Assembly (NCBI GenBank): GCA_000719025.1
Contig: JODP01000008.1
Location: 208,160 to 272,159 of the forward strand
DNA: 64,000 nt
Direction: 5' to 3'
DNA from: Kineosporia aurantiaca JCM 3230
GTDB taxonomy: Bacteria > Actinomycetota > Actinomycetes > Actinomycetales > Kineosporiaceae
The position numbers were made by a program, and so were the translations under genes. The notes beneath the pieces were generated by a model. That model did not search any database. It was not told the DNA's origin and saw nothing but the letters and a program-made list of their open reading frames with translations. This document shows positions 34,707 through 44,139 of this stretch, piece by piece. Position 1 is the first letter of the stretch. Each line of letters opens with the position of its first letter.

Positions 34707-35636
34707 TCAGTCCTCCGTCCGCAGCAGCCGGACGAACAGCAGGGACAGCACGGCCACGACGATCACGAGCAGGAACGAGTTCGCTGCCCCGGTGCCGAGG
34801 TCGGCCTGGTTGATGTGCTTGTAGAGGGCGAAGCCGGCGGTGGTGGTCGAGCCGTAGGGCCCGCCGTCGGTGACCACGAACGGCTCGGCGAACATCTGGA
34901 AGACGGCCAGGGTCTGCATCACCGCGGCGAACGCCAGGGTGCGGCGGACCAGCGGGATGGTCAGGGACCAGAGCTTGCGCAGGGTTCCGGCCCCGTCGAT
35001 CTCGGCCGCCTCGTAGATCGAGGCGTCCAGGCTCTGCAGACCGGAGAGCAGGATCACCACGATGAAGCCGGTGGTCTTCCAGATGAACAGCAGCGCCAGC
35101 GTGGGTTTGGCCCAGGTGGTGGTGGTCAGCCAGCCGACGTCGGGTAGGCCGACCAGGGACAGCACCTGGTTGACCGCACCGTAGTTCTGGTCGAACAGCA
35201 CCACCCAGATCTGGGCCACGGCCACCAGCGGGGTGACGAACGGGACCAGGAACGAGACCCGGTACAGGCCGCGCAGGCGCAGTTTCGCGTTGTTCAGGCA
35301 GACCGCGACGACCAGGGCCAGGACGATCTGGACGGGCACGATCAGCAGCCACAGCACCGCGGAGTTGCCCAGGGAGGACCAGAAGGCGCTGCTGCCCAGC
35401 AGATAGGTGTAGTTGCCCCAGCCCACCCATCGGGCCGCCCCCGCTCCGTGCCAGTCGGTGAAGCTCAGGCGGAGGGTGAACAGCATTGGGTAGACGCTGA
35501 AAGCTACGAACAGGGCGATGAAGGGGGCGACGAACACGTACGGCGCGAGTCGGCGGCGCAAGTGGGCCGCCCGTCCGGGGGACGGCGACGGGGGCGCCGG
35601 AGTGGGCGCGGCGCGGGTGGCGGGGGCGAGGGTCAT
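34707..35636 (-). CDS. Sugar ABC transporter permease, MalF type
   Basis: The product is 309 residues with six membrane helices and an EAA loop (LDASIYEAAEIDGAGTLRKLWSLTIPLVRRTL). It pairs with the MalG-type permease in a CUT1 importer. A short Pro/Ala-rich cytoplasmic N-terminus precedes the first helix. It lies 9 bp after the binding-protein gene. Confidence 0.93.
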   Translation of the reverse strand: MTLAPATRAAPTPAPPSPSPGRAAHLRRRLAPYVFVAPFIALFVAFSVYPMLFTLRLSFTDWHGAGAARWVGWGNYTYLLGSSAFWSSLGNSAVLWLLIVPVQIVLALVVAVCLNNAKLRLRGLYRVSFLVPFVTPLVAVAQIWVVLFDQNYGAVNQVLSLVGLPDVGWLTTTTWAKPTLALLFIWKTTGFIVVILLSGLQSLDASIYEAAEIDGAGTLRKLWSLTIPLVRRTLAFAAVMQTLAVFQMFAEPFVVTDGGPYGSTTTAGFALYKHINQADLGTGAANSFLLVIVVAVLSLLFVRLLRTED

Positions 35637-35645
35637 CGGGCTTTC

Positions 35646-37025
35646 CTAGGCACGGTCGACCAGGTTCTTCTGGATGTCACGGCCCGCCTGGTCGATGACC
35701 TGGGCGGGGGTGAGCTTGCCGTCGAGCATCCGCTGGATGTCGTTGCCCAGGTAGTCGACGGCCCCGGCCCACCAGGTGGGGATGGCGGCCCCGGCCGGGA
35801 TCTGCTCGCCGGCCTCGATCGCGGTTTTCCAGAGGTCCTGCCCACCGAGGGCCTTGACCGGCTCGAAGAGCGGTTTGCCCGGGCTGGCGGCGGGGCGGTA
35901 GCTGGGGATGGAGGTGTTCAGGCCCTGGGGGTAGACGTCGCTGGGCCCCCAGACCGCGCTGTAGCCGGCCTCGTCGAACATCAGGAACTCGTAGAACAGC
36001 CAGGCCAGCGCCGAGTTCTTGCCGTCCTTCGGCAGGACGAACGAGGAGCCGCCCATCGCTCCACTGCGGGCGCCGCCGGACTTCCAGGCCGGCAGGGGCA
36101 TGGCCCGCCAGTCGCCGGAGGTCTTGGGCAGTTGCTGCTGCGGGGCGAAGGAGAACCAGATCGCCCAGGGGTAGAACACCTGGTCGCCGGACTCCAGGGC
36201 ACCCACGTCGCTGGGGGTGAGGTACTCGGCCCGGGTGCCCAGCTTCTCCTTGCTCACGGTTTCGAGCCAGGTCAGGATCTGCTGGTACGCGGGGGAGTCG
36301 AGCTGCAGCTTGCCGTCCGCGCCGGCCAGGGCGGTGCCCAGCTGACTGGCGTACATCTCCAGCTGAAGCTGACCCAGGAAGGCGCTCTGCTCCAGGTGGA
36401 TCGGCCCGGAGCCGGGCTTGTACTGCTGGTACTTGCGGGCGGCCCCGAGCAGGTCGTCGTAGGTCTGGATGGCACTGGCGTCGATCCCGGCCGCGGTGAG
36501 CGCCTTCTCGTTGTAGAAGAGCAGCCCCGGGTCGAGGTCGTAGGGCACTCCGTAGATCCCGCCGTTGAGCGAGTTGACCGACACCTTCTGCGGGGCGATG
36601 TCGGGCAGGTACTTGGCGAGCACGGTCTTCAGGTCCCAGAGGTAGTCGGCGAAGCCGCCGACCTTGGCGTCGTCGAGGAACACCCCGTCCGGCACCTGGG
36701 TCCCGGTGATCAGGGTGTTCTGCAGCTTGGCGTCGATGTCGACGGCCTCGTGCCGGACCTTGACGTTCGGGTACTTGCGGTTGAAGGCCGGGATCGCGGC
36801 GGCGAAGACCTTGAACAGGTCGCCGGAACGGTCCCAGATCACGATCTCGCCGGAGGGATCTCCGGTGGGGGCCTTGAGCAGCCGGCCGTCGGAGGGCGCC
36901 GCGGCGCCGTCGGAGTCGCCGTTGATCGACGGGCCGCAGGCGCTCAGGGCGCCGGCCAGAGCGGCGATCAGCAGGCCGTTGACCTGTCGCCGGGACAGGC
37001 CCTGACGTGCGGGTTCGGTGGACAT
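35646..37025 (-). CDS. Sugar ABC transporter substrate-binding lipoprotein, Tat-type signal
   Basis: The product is 459 residues. The signal reads LSRRQVNGLLIAALAGALSAC, a twin-arginine motif followed by a lipobox, so it is probably a Tat-exported lipoprotein. The rest is a family 1 solute-binding protein (AIPAFNRKYPNVKVRHE, WAIWFSFAPQQQ). AAGGGAG precedes the ATG. It is the first gene of the operon, directly downstream of the double LacI operator, so sugar uptake should be induced through LacI. Confidence 0.93.
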   Translation of the reverse strand: MSTEPARQGLSRRQVNGLLIAALAGALSACGPSINGDSDGAAAPSDGRLLKAPTGDPSGEIVIWDRSGDLFKVFAAAIPAFNRKYPNVKVRHEAVDIDAKLQNTLITGTQVPDGVFLDDAKVGGFADYLWDLKTVLAKYLPDIAPQKVSVNSLNGGIYGVPYDLDPGLLFYNEKALTAAGIDASAIQTYDDLLGAARKYQQYKPGSGPIHLEQSAFLGQLQLEMYASQLGTALAGADGKLQLDSPAYQQILTWLETVSKEKLGTRAEYLTPSDVGALESGDQVFYPWAIWFSFAPQQQLPKTSGDWRAMPLPAWKSGGARSGAMGGSSFVLPKDGKNSALAWLFYEFLMFDEAGYSAVWGPSDVYPQGLNTSIPSYRPAASPGKPLFEPVKALGGQDLWKTAIEAGEQIPAGAAIPTWWAGAVDYLGNDIQRMLDGKLTPAQVIDQAGRDIQKNLVDRA

Positions 37026-37055
37026 GAGCACTCCCTTGTGCCGGTGGTCGGGGAT

Positions 37056-37100
37056 TTTGCCTACGTGTGCAAAGTAGAGGCGTTTGCACACGTAGGCAAG
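37056..37100. promoter_or_regulatory. Double LacI operator as a 17-bp perfect inverted repeat
   Basis: TTGCCTACGTGTGCAAA at 37057-37073 is mirrored exactly at 37083-37099, with 9 bp between. Each arm is itself an imperfect palindrome of the TTTGC...GCAAA form expected of a LacI dimer site, centres 27 bp apart. The pair lies between the binding-protein gene and the divergent lacI gene, so two dimers or a tetramer could shut both promoters. Confidence 0.8.
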
Positions 37101-37148
37101 CCCTAGACTGGGAGTGTTCTGGAAAGCCGGACGAGCAGGAGGACGCCA

Positions 37149-38162
37149 GTGGCGGCGACGTTGCGGGACGTGGCCCGGCACGCGCAGGTATCGCTGCGCA
37201 CCGTCAACAACGTGGTCAGTGGCTACCAGCACGTCAGCGAGCAGATGCGCCGCCGGGTGCAGGCCGCGATGGAGGAGCTGGACTACCGGCCGAACCCGAT
37301 CGCCCGCACCCTGCGGACCGGGCGCACCGGCGTGCTCGCCCTGGTCGTGCCCGAGATCGACGTGCCCTACTTCGCCGAGCTGGCCCGGGAGGTGATCAAC
37401 GCCGCGGCCGAGGTGGGCTATCGGGTGATCGTCGACCAGACCGGGCACGACCACGACCGCGAACGGCAGCTGCTCACCGGGGCCGACCGCACCATGCTCT
37501 TCGACGGCCTGTTGTTCAGCCCGCTGGTCACCCCCGCGGAACTGCAGGAGATGCAGGACGGCCCGGCGGTGCCGCTGGTCCTGCTCGGCGAGCACGACTT
37601 CGACGGCCGTTACGACCACGTGGCCATCGACAACGAGCGGGCCGCCTACGAGGCCGTCAGCCACCTGATCGGCATCGGGCGCCGGCGGATCGCCGCGGTC
37701 GGTGTTCAGCCTCAGGAGAACTACGCCACCCCGCAACAGCGCACCGCCGGATTTCAGCGTGCCTTGCGCGAGGCCGGTCTCCCCCTAGAGCCGCAATACC
37801 TGCGTGCCGCACCGCACTATCGGCGGGCAGCGGGGTATCGCGCGGCCCGGGAACTGCTCGCCCTGCCCGAGCCGCCCGACGCGATCTTCTGCTACGCCGA
37901 CCTGTTGGCGATGGGGGTCATCCGCGCGGTTTTCGACGCCGGGCTGAGCGTGCCGGAAGACGTGGCGGTGATCGGGATCGACGACATCGAAGAGGGCCGC
38001 TACTCCCGGCCCACCCTCAGCACGGTCTCGCTGGACACCCCGCGCATCGCCCGCCAGGCGGTGGAGCGTCTGGCCACCCGGATCGAGGATCCGGAGCAGC
38101 CGGCCGTTCAGATCACTGCGCCGCACACGGTTCTCGCCCGCGAGAGTACGCAGGCGAGCTAG
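37149..38162 (+). CDS. LacI-family regulator of the sugar operon
   Basis: The product is 337 residues: N-terminal helix-turn-helix with hinge (LRDVARHAQVSLRTVNNVVSGYQHVSEQMRRRVQAAMEELDYRPNPIARTLRTGRTG) and periplasmic-binding-protein fold. The GTG at 37149 has AGGAGG 6 bp upstream. It probably represses the divergent sugar-uptake and GH2 operon from the double operator and releases on binding the imported sugar. Its stop overlaps the convergent glycosyltransferase gene by 4 bp. Confidence 0.93.
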   Translation: MAATLRDVARHAQVSLRTVNNVVSGYQHVSEQMRRRVQAAMEELDYRPNPIARTLRTGRTGVLALVVPEIDVPYFAELAREVINAAAEVGYRVIVDQTGHDHDRERQLLTGADRTMLFDGLLFSPLVTPAELQEMQDGPAVPLVLLGEHDFDGRYDHVAIDNERAAYEAVSHLIGIGRRRIAAVGVQPQENYATPQQRTAGFQRALREAGLPLEPQYLRAAPHYRRAAGYRAARELLALPEPPDAIFCYADLLAMGVIRAVFDAGLSVPEDVAVIGIDDIEEGRYSRPTLSTVSLDTPRIARQAVERLATRIEDPEQPAVQITAPHTVLARESTQAS

Positions 38163-38974
38163 CGCAGGAGCAGCCGCCCGGCCTCCGGATCGAAGTCGAT
38201 CAGCCCGCGGCGCGCGAACTCGTCGAGCCACCCCTGCATCGGGTACCAGCCGTGAATCTCGCGGAACAGTACGGAATTACGGACGATGTCGGCCAGGTGT
38301 GTGAGAGGCGGCGACTGGGTGGGGTGGTACTGGTGATAGGCGACCGCGTCGCCGCTCCACCAGACGCCCAGACCGGCCTGCCGGGCCCGGATCGCGAAAT
38401 CGGTGTCCTCACCGCCGTATCCGGTGAAGCGCTCGTCGAAACCGCCGATCCGGTCGAAGGAACTACGGCGGAACGCCAGGGACGTGGTCCAGGCCAGCTC
38501 GTGCCGATCGTCGCGGACCAGTTCGCCCGCGGCGGGGGCGGGGCGGGCCGGGTGCTGCTGTGACCATTCACGCAGGAGCGGCTCGGTCCAGTCGGACAGG
38601 GGAGCATCCTCGGCGAGGTACCGCAGCGGGCCGGTGACCAGGCCGTCCACCTGTTTCAGGGTGTCCGCGCAGGCCGCTACCAGCCCGGGGCCGGGGATGC
38701 AGTCGACGTCGAGCAGGGCGACCGCCCCGGCGTCGCTGACTCTCACTCCGTGATTGCGGGCGGCGGCCAGCCGCAGGTGCCCAGACTCGGGAGGCACGTC
38801 GACCACGGTGATGCGCTGACCCGCGTCCTCCGGATACTCAAGCGGTTCGGCATCCATCCGCACGATCACCACGTGGTCCGCGCGGCGGTCCTGGCGCCGC
38901 AGGCCCTCCATCTGGCGGGCGAGGTGCTCGCGCCGTCCGGCCACGATCGTCACCACGGCCACGCCGCCGGTCAC
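38159..38974 (-). CDS. Family 2 glycosyltransferase
   Basis: The product is 271 residues with a GT-A fold: a nucleotide-sugar start (VAVVTIVAGRREHLARQMEGL), a DVD metal-binding motif in ALLDVDCIPG, and the acceptor-side GGFDERFTGYGGEDTDFAIRARQAG. No membrane helix. The GTG start overlaps the stop of the next glycosyltransferase gene (GTGA), so it is the last of three coupled genes. Substrates unknown. Confidence 0.88.
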   Translation of the reverse strand: MTGGVAVVTIVAGRREHLARQMEGLRRQDRRADHVVIVRMDAEPLEYPEDAGQRITVVDVPPESGHLRLAAARNHGVRVSDAGAVALLDVDCIPGPGLVAACADTLKQVDGLVTGPLRYLAEDAPLSDWTEPLLREWSQQHPARPAPAAGELVRDDRHELAWTTSLAFRRSSFDRIGGFDERFTGYGGEDTDFAIRARQAGLGVWWSGDAVAYHQYHPTQSPPLTHLADIVRNSVLFREIHGWYPMQGWLDEFARRGLIDFDPEAGRLLLR

Positions 38975-40047
38975 GCGGTCTCCAGGGCGACCAGGTCGAT
39001 CGACACGCTCGCCGCGCTCGAATCGGTGGAGGAAGGGGCGACGGACGCCGCGCGGGACTCGACGAGCTCGGCGAAACGTTGGGCGCCGTCGGCGATCAGG
39101 GGAGAAGCGCCCTGAGCCTCGGCGCGGTGCACGGCCTCGGCCCAGCCGCCCCGGGTCGGCATCCGCCGCAGAACGACCGCGCCGCGCTGCTCCAGGGCGT
39201 CGGCCGTGACCCGCTGCTCGTCGAAGGGCCTTGCCTCGGGAAGGGTTACGAAAGGCCGCCCGGCGGTGACGACGTCGGCGACGGTGCCCAGTCCGGTGTT
39301 CCCGATGACCACGGAGGCCGCGCGGATCCGGCTGCGCGGGTCCCGGATCCGACCGGCAAAGGTGAGATTGCCCGGCAGCACGGCCAGGGCGGACGGGCGG
39401 GTCAGCCCCAGCACCTGGACGTCGTGATCGGGGAGGTCCGTGGCAATGCGTACGCACTGCTGCGCGTCCAACCGCGATCCTCCGGTGCCGACCAGCACGA
39501 CTGCCCGCGGGCGTCCCTCATTGATCGTGACCGGCTCCGATCCGCCGGCGGCGACCAGTCCTACGGCGTGCGTGCGAGGCATACCCCGGTGCAGGTCCCA
39601 GTCAGCCGGAACCGGCATGACCACCTCGTCGGCCAGGTCGAAACCCAGCCGGTGGGCAGGGTCTTCCCGAACACCGGGAAGGCGGACCGCCGTCACCGGC
39701 ACGCCGCTGACCCGCAGGAGAACCGTCACTTCGACCGAGACGTCGACCACGGCCATCGCGGGCCGGTACTGGGCCACGGCATCCAGAAGCTTCTGGTGGC
39801 GGCCCAGCAGCCCGGCCTCGTGAGTGGGAGCCCAGTGCAGACGGCCATGGGCGTCCGGGTTGCCGACTTCTTGCTCGGCTGAGTAGTCCAACGGCAGCGG
39901 CACGTAGTGCGCGGACGTCGGCAGGGCTCGAGGAGGCGGTCCGGATGACGCAAAAATGACCGGTCGGTAAAGCTTTTCGGCCATGGCTAAAGCGCGTCGC
40001 CAGTGGCCGCCGCCCTGATGGTGGACGTAGTAGAGGATGGGTTGCAC
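38971..40047 (-). CDS. MurG-like (GT-B) glycosyltransferase
   Basis: The product is 358 residues. It starts with ILYYVHHQGGGHWRRALAMAEKL, a GGGH-type acceptor loop as in MurG and GT28 enzymes, and its C-terminal half has GNTGLGTVADVVTAGRPFVTLPEARPFDEQRVTADAL, the donor-binding region. The last 35 residues are Ser/Ala-rich and probably flexible. It begins 10 bp after the GT4 gene in a three-gene set; product not known. Confidence 0.85.
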   Translation of the reverse strand: MQPILYYVHHQGGGHWRRALAMAEKLYRPVIFASSGPPPRALPTSAHYVPLPLDYSAEQEVGNPDAHGRLHWAPTHEAGLLGRHQKLLDAVAQYRPAMAVVDVSVEVTVLLRVSGVPVTAVRLPGVREDPAHRLGFDLADEVVMPVPADWDLHRGMPRTHAVGLVAAGGSEPVTINEGRPRAVVLVGTGGSRLDAQQCVRIATDLPDHDVQVLGLTRPSALAVLPGNLTFAGRIRDPRSRIRAASVVIGNTGLGTVADVVTAGRPFVTLPEARPFDEQRVTADALEQRGAVVLRRMPTRGGWAEAVHRAEAQGASPLIADGAQRFAELVESRAASVAPSSTDSSAASVSIDLVALETA

Positions 40048-40057
40048 GCTGATCGCC

Positions 40058-41146
40058 TCAGGCCGGCTGGGCTTCGTGGAGGGCGTCCGCGAGCACGAGC
40101 GGCCGGGCCGCCATGCGCTGCAGCACGTCCTCGTACCGGTCGATCATCGTGGCCGCGTCGAACCGCTGGGCGTGCCGGTGCACCCGGCCGCGGTCCAGCT
40201 TGCGAGCGGCCCGGATCGCCGTGGCCAGGGAGCCGGAGGAAACCTTGGCCGAGACCACCCCGCCGGCGGGCAGGACCACTTCCGAGCACGCGCCGTTGGG
40301 CAGCGCCGCCACCGGAGTGCCGCAGGCCATGGCCTCCACCATCGCCAGGCCGAACGGCTCGGCCCACAGCGGGGTGGCCAGGAACACCGCGGCCCGGGCG
40401 ATCGAAGCGGCCAGGTCGTGGTGGTTCAGGTGACCCCGGTAGATCACGCCCGGTCCCAGGCGGGGTTCGATGTGCTGCGCGAAATAGGCCGGATCGGCCA
40501 CGCTCCCGCAGATCTCCAGGCGCAGACCGGCTTTCCGGGCGGCGTCGATGGCCAGGTGCAGCCCCTTTTCCGGGGTGATCCGGGCCGACCAGACCGCCAG
40601 GCCCGGGTCGTGCCCGATCAGCGGTCGCCACCGGCCGAGCTGGACACCGTTCGGGATGCAGCTCACCGAGGGCAGCCGGGAGCGCCACGACCGTGCGGTG
40701 TGCCGGGATACGGCGACGAACGCGTGCCGTCGGCCCGGGCGCCAGCCCGGTGCCTCGATGACCGCGTTCACCTTCTCCAGCGTGGGTGGGGTGTGCAGCA
40801 CGGTGAGCATCGGCCAGGCATCGAGCTCGTGGTACGGCAGCGGGTTCAGCGAGTTGTTGAACACGACGTCGAAACCGCCCGCGTCGATCCGCACCAGCGC
40901 GCGGCGGACCGCGTCGTCCAGCAGCTGGTCGCGGGCGTGGGAGTGACGGACCGCCCCGTAGACGAAGTCCTCGCCCATGATCGGCTCGAGGTGGGCGAGC
41001 GTCCGGCTGCCCTCACGGGCGAACAGGGTGACGTCGTGGCCGCGGCGCACCAGTTCGTCCGCCACCATCGCGGTGTGCATCTCCATCCCGCCGGCGAAGG
41101 GCTCGGCAATGGGGTGGTGCAGGTGGGCCAGCAAGGCAACTCTCAC
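40058..41146 (-). CDS. Family 4 glycosyltransferase
   Basis: The product is 362 residues with GT-B fold marks: GGMEMHTAMVADELVRRGHDVTLFA in the N-domain and the GT4 EX7E region AEPFGLAMVEAMACGTPVAALPNGACSEVV. It is the first of three coupled glycosyltransferase genes, which together suggest assembly of one glycolipid or cell-surface glycan. No membrane segment is visible. Confidence 0.9.
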   Translation of the reverse strand: MRVALLAHLHHPIAEPFAGGMEMHTAMVADELVRRGHDVTLFAREGSRTLAHLEPIMGEDFVYGAVRHSHARDQLLDDAVRRALVRIDAGGFDVVFNNSLNPLPYHELDAWPMLTVLHTPPTLEKVNAVIEAPGWRPGRRHAFVAVSRHTARSWRSRLPSVSCIPNGVQLGRWRPLIGHDPGLAVWSARITPEKGLHLAIDAARKAGLRLEICGSVADPAYFAQHIEPRLGPGVIYRGHLNHHDLAASIARAAVFLATPLWAEPFGLAMVEAMACGTPVAALPNGACSEVVLPAGGVVSAKVSSGSLATAIRAARKLDRGRVHRHAQRFDAATMIDRYEDVLQRMAARPLVLADALHEAQPA

Positions 41147-41578
41147 GCAAGGACCCCTTCATGGACGCGCCGGCGATCCGGCGGGTGTGTTACAGACACG
41201 GAACGTATCGCTGCTCGACACGCCGCGCTTTTCGGTGCGCCACCCTGGCCCGCTGACCAGGTCAAAGGCCGGGCGGTGGGGAGACGGACAGGACCCTTCG
41301 ACGACACACGGTCATCTTTGTTCACAGAAGTTACCCGGGGTCGGTAAGAAGGCGGTCCCGGTGGGAGGGTGCGTCCGGCCCGTGGTGGCGCAACAGTGCC
41401 ACCTTGGTGCTGAGATCCGGCCGGCGCCCTGCTCACTTCTCGTAGCGGCCCGGCGGCCCGGGTGAGGGTCGGCGCGAGGCGGGCCTGGGAGACGGGCGCG
41501 ACCGCCGGGGCGGTCGGGACCTCGTCCCGGTTTCCTCACCATACTCGGTGAAACGAGGTGGTCATCCCAGGCACCGCA
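41147..41578. other. Intergenic region upstream of the glycosyltransferases
   Basis: About 430 bp with no frame supported by a ribosome site or family motif. It should hold the promoter of the leftward glycosyltransferase operon; I could not pick convincing -35 and -10 elements. Its right side ends at a strong terminator hairpin. Confidence 0.6.
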
Positions 41579-41610
41579 ACGGCGGGCCCCGTCGGAGCGG
41601 GGCCCGCCGT
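41579..41610 (-). terminator. Terminator hairpin after the discoidin/beta-helix gene
   Basis: A 13-bp perfect stem (ACGGCGGGCCCCG at 41579-41591 with its complement at 41598-41610) closes a 6-nt loop. It lies about 60 bp past the stop of the leftward gene at 41671. The stem is GC-rich and is followed on that strand by TTGC, not a long T-run. Confidence 0.7.
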
Positions 41611-41670
41611 CTTGGTGGGGAGTTGCGTGGTGCTGGTTGCCGGGAGTGTTCCTGGGAGTGTTGCCGGGAG

Positions 41671-43863
41671 TTACGGGTAGCTGGTCACGTTGCTCGGGGT
41701 CGAGTTGGTCGGGGTCACCGCCCCGGTGTTGTTGACGACATGGGTGATGCTGCCGTTGTTGCCCAGGGAGACGGTGAGCAGGTCGTGCATGCGGGTCCCG
41801 GTGGTTGGCACCTCGAACGCGTGGTCGGCCGCGACCGTGCCGTTCACGTTGAAGTAGCAGTAGCTGCCCAGGCCCCAGGCCTCGTGGCTGGTCACCGTGG
41901 GGGCCACCCGGTAGGCGGCGTAACCCTTGGTGCTGCCGTTCATCCAGGACGCCTGGTCCGGCACGTCGTAAGGCATCTCGTTCTGGAAGAAGATGGTCCT
42001 ACCGCCATTGCCGGTCCAGTTCACCTCCGTCTTCTGGTAGTGCTCCACGAAGAGCCCGGTGGCGAGCACGTTGTTGCCGTTGACGGCAACGCCGGTGTCG
42101 GCGGTGTTGGTGGTCCAGCCGATCCCGCTGCCGTGGTCGGCCCGCCAGGCCCAGATGTGGTCCAGCAGAACGTTGTTGCTGTTCACCACCAGGCTGGTGG
42201 TGGCCTTGCCGACGGTGGCCCCACCGATCCGGAAGAACACGTCCTGCAGGCTGGTCGGGTCGGCGGCGTGCGAGGCCGAGGCCCCGGTCTGGCCCACCGT
42301 GACCAGGGAGGTGCTGTTCGTGGTGCCGGCGTCGACCAGCAGGCCGGCCAGCTTCACGCCGTCCACGTCGGAGACGCTGATCGCGGTGACCCCGTTGTCC
42401 GGGATCAGCGTGGCCAGGCCGATGCCGAGCACGACGGTGTCGGCCCGGGTGACGTTGAGCGTCTGGTTGAGGTGGTAGACGCCCGGGGTGAAGAACAGGT
42501 TCAGGCCCTGGGCCAGCGCCTGGTTGATCCGGGCCGCGTCGTCACCCGGCTTCACCACGTAGAACTGACTCATCGGGATCGAGCTGCCGGCCGTGCTCCC
42601 GTTGGTCCAGGAGGCGCCGGAGGCGTTGGTGCGCAGGGAGGGCACGAACACCCGGTACTTGCCGTCCGCGAAGTAGAGGAACGGCTTCTCCCGGGACTGC
42701 GGGGTGGTGGCCAGCGTGGTGATCGGCGGGTTCGGGAACGTCGTGGCCGGGGCCCCGGAGACGCCGGAGAAGACCATGTTCCAGACCGAGCCCTCCCAGC
42801 TGCCGAAATTGCTGTCGCGGGAGTACCACTGCTGCTGCGAGGCCGAGGCGACCTTGCCGTCGATCTTGCTGTCTGCGATGTAGCCCCCGCTGGCCCAGCC
42901 GTAGCTGGCCGGGAACAGGTTCAGCCCGCCCTTGATGTGCATCCGGCGGAACGGCCCGGCCTGGGCCACGGCCCAGCGGTCGGTGCCCGATGACGGCACG
43001 ACGGAGAGGTTCTCGGTCGACCGCCAGAAGTTCTGGGTCGCGTTGCCCGCCTCACTGGCGTTGAACGCGTCCACCGTCACGTCACCGTTGATGGTCACGT
43101 CGTCGGGGCTGAGCCCCAGGCCGGCCACCGAGGTGTAGTAGCCGACGTTCGCCGTGTTGCTGTACGTGCCCGGCTTGAACAGCACTGCGTCCCGGCGGCT
43201 TCCGAACTGGTTCGCCTTCTGCGCGTTGAACACCTCGTCCAGGGTGGACTGGATCGAGGCGCTCGACATGCTCGGGTCGAAGATGTGCATGCTGGAACCG
43301 AAGTCCGGGGTGTCCGAGGTCGGGAGCGTGGTACCGCCCCCACCTCCGCCCCCGCCGCCGGTGCCGTACACCTCGAACTCGAACAGCGAGTAGCCGTAGC
43401 CGGTGGTGCGGGCGGTGCCGTACATCCGCACGTACCGGCCGCTGCCGGTGACGTTCAGCGTCTGGGTGCCGCCGGCCCCGGTGGTGGTCGAGTAGATCGA
43501 GGTCCAGGTGCTGCCGTTCGGGGAGGTCTGGATCTCGAAGGCCTTACCGGCCGCGGCTTCCCAGCGCAGCACGACCTGGTTGATCGTGGCCGTGGCCCCC
43601 AGGTCGACCTGCAGCCACTGCGGGTCGGCCCAGGCACTGGCCCACCGTGAGTTCAGGTCCCCGTCGACCGCGGCGGAGGCGGGGAAGGCAGCCCCCTCGG
43701 TGGACGAGGCGGTGGCGGTCTTGCCCTGGGACAGCGGAACCGCGGCCTGGGCACTGGTGGGGGCGATCGCCACCAGCAGAGCGGTCAGGACGGTGGCGGC
43801 CAGGCCACCGGCAGCGAAATGTTTCGAGAACCGGGCCCGCAGGCCCGAGGAACTGGAGTACAT
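41671..43863 (-). CDS. Secreted discoidin-domain beta-helix protein
   Basis: The product is 730 residues: signal peptide (cleavage near TSAQA, residue 39), a F5/8 type C (CBM32-like) domain at about 42-155, a run of nine Gly, and then a long parallel beta-helix region with repeated V-N-G-N-N-V type turns (VVNSNNVLLDHIWAW, VAVNGNNVLATGLFV). Similar actinobacterial proteins are often mislabelled adenylyl cyclase; the fold suggests a glycan lyase or hydrolase, but I cannot assign a family. GAGGAG precedes the ATG at 43863. It is monocistronic. Confidence 0.85.
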   Translation of the reverse strand: MYSSSSGLRARFSKHFAAGGLAATVLTALLVAIAPTSAQAAVPLSQGKTATASSTEGAAFPASAAVDGDLNSRWASAWADPQWLQVDLGATATINQVVLRWEAAAGKAFEIQTSPNGSTWTSIYSTTTGAGGTQTLNVTGSGRYVRMYGTARTTGYGYSLFEFEVYGTGGGGGGGGGTTLPTSDTPDFGSSMHIFDPSMSSASIQSTLDEVFNAQKANQFGSRRDAVLFKPGTYSNTANVGYYTSVAGLGLSPDDVTINGDVTVDAFNASEAGNATQNFWRSTENLSVVPSSGTDRWAVAQAGPFRRMHIKGGLNLFPASYGWASGGYIADSKIDGKVASASQQQWYSRDSNFGSWEGSVWNMVFSGVSGAPATTFPNPPITTLATTPQSREKPFLYFADGKYRVFVPSLRTNASGASWTNGSTAGSSIPMSQFYVVKPGDDAARINQALAQGLNLFFTPGVYHLNQTLNVTRADTVVLGIGLATLIPDNGVTAISVSDVDGVKLAGLLVDAGTTNSTSLVTVGQTGASASHAADPTSLQDVFFRIGGATVGKATTSLVVNSNNVLLDHIWAWRADHGSGIGWTTNTADTGVAVNGNNVLATGLFVEHYQKTEVNWTGNGGRTIFFQNEMPYDVPDQASWMNGSTKGYAAYRVAPTVTSHEAWGLGSYCYFNVNGTVAADHAFEVPTTGTRMHDLLTVSLGNNGSITHVVNNTGAVTPTNSTPSNVTSYP

Positions 43864-43931
43864 CTTCGTCTCCTCGCTCGCGGGTGCCTGATCAGGGGGC
43901 GGCACCCGATTCGGCGAATTTGGGCTATTTC

Positions 43932-43947
43932 GTTGACTTCTGTCAAC
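43932..43947 (-). promoter_or_regulatory. GTTGAC/GTCAAC inverted repeat upstream of the beta-helix gene
   Basis: Perfect 6-bp arms around TTCT. On the leftward strand it supplies TTGACA, a consensus -35 box, about 80 bp before the start. The matching -10 box is not clear (AT-rich CCAAAT 17 bp on). A regulator and RNA polymerase would compete here. Confidence 0.4.
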
Positions 43948-44139
43948 TGTGAGCGCCAAACGGCAGAGGACCGGAACTGGCGAGAAATTTTCGGAGAGGT
44001 TGTCCGTCGCTGGTCGCCGCCGGATTTGACCGTGACCGGGCGGGACTGTCCGGGATCGGCCCGGGCCGCTATGGTGGCCCGTCGAACGGCCCCTGGACAG
44101 CGATGACCAGGGTGTGTTTTGGGGTGGGGATAGCTGGGG

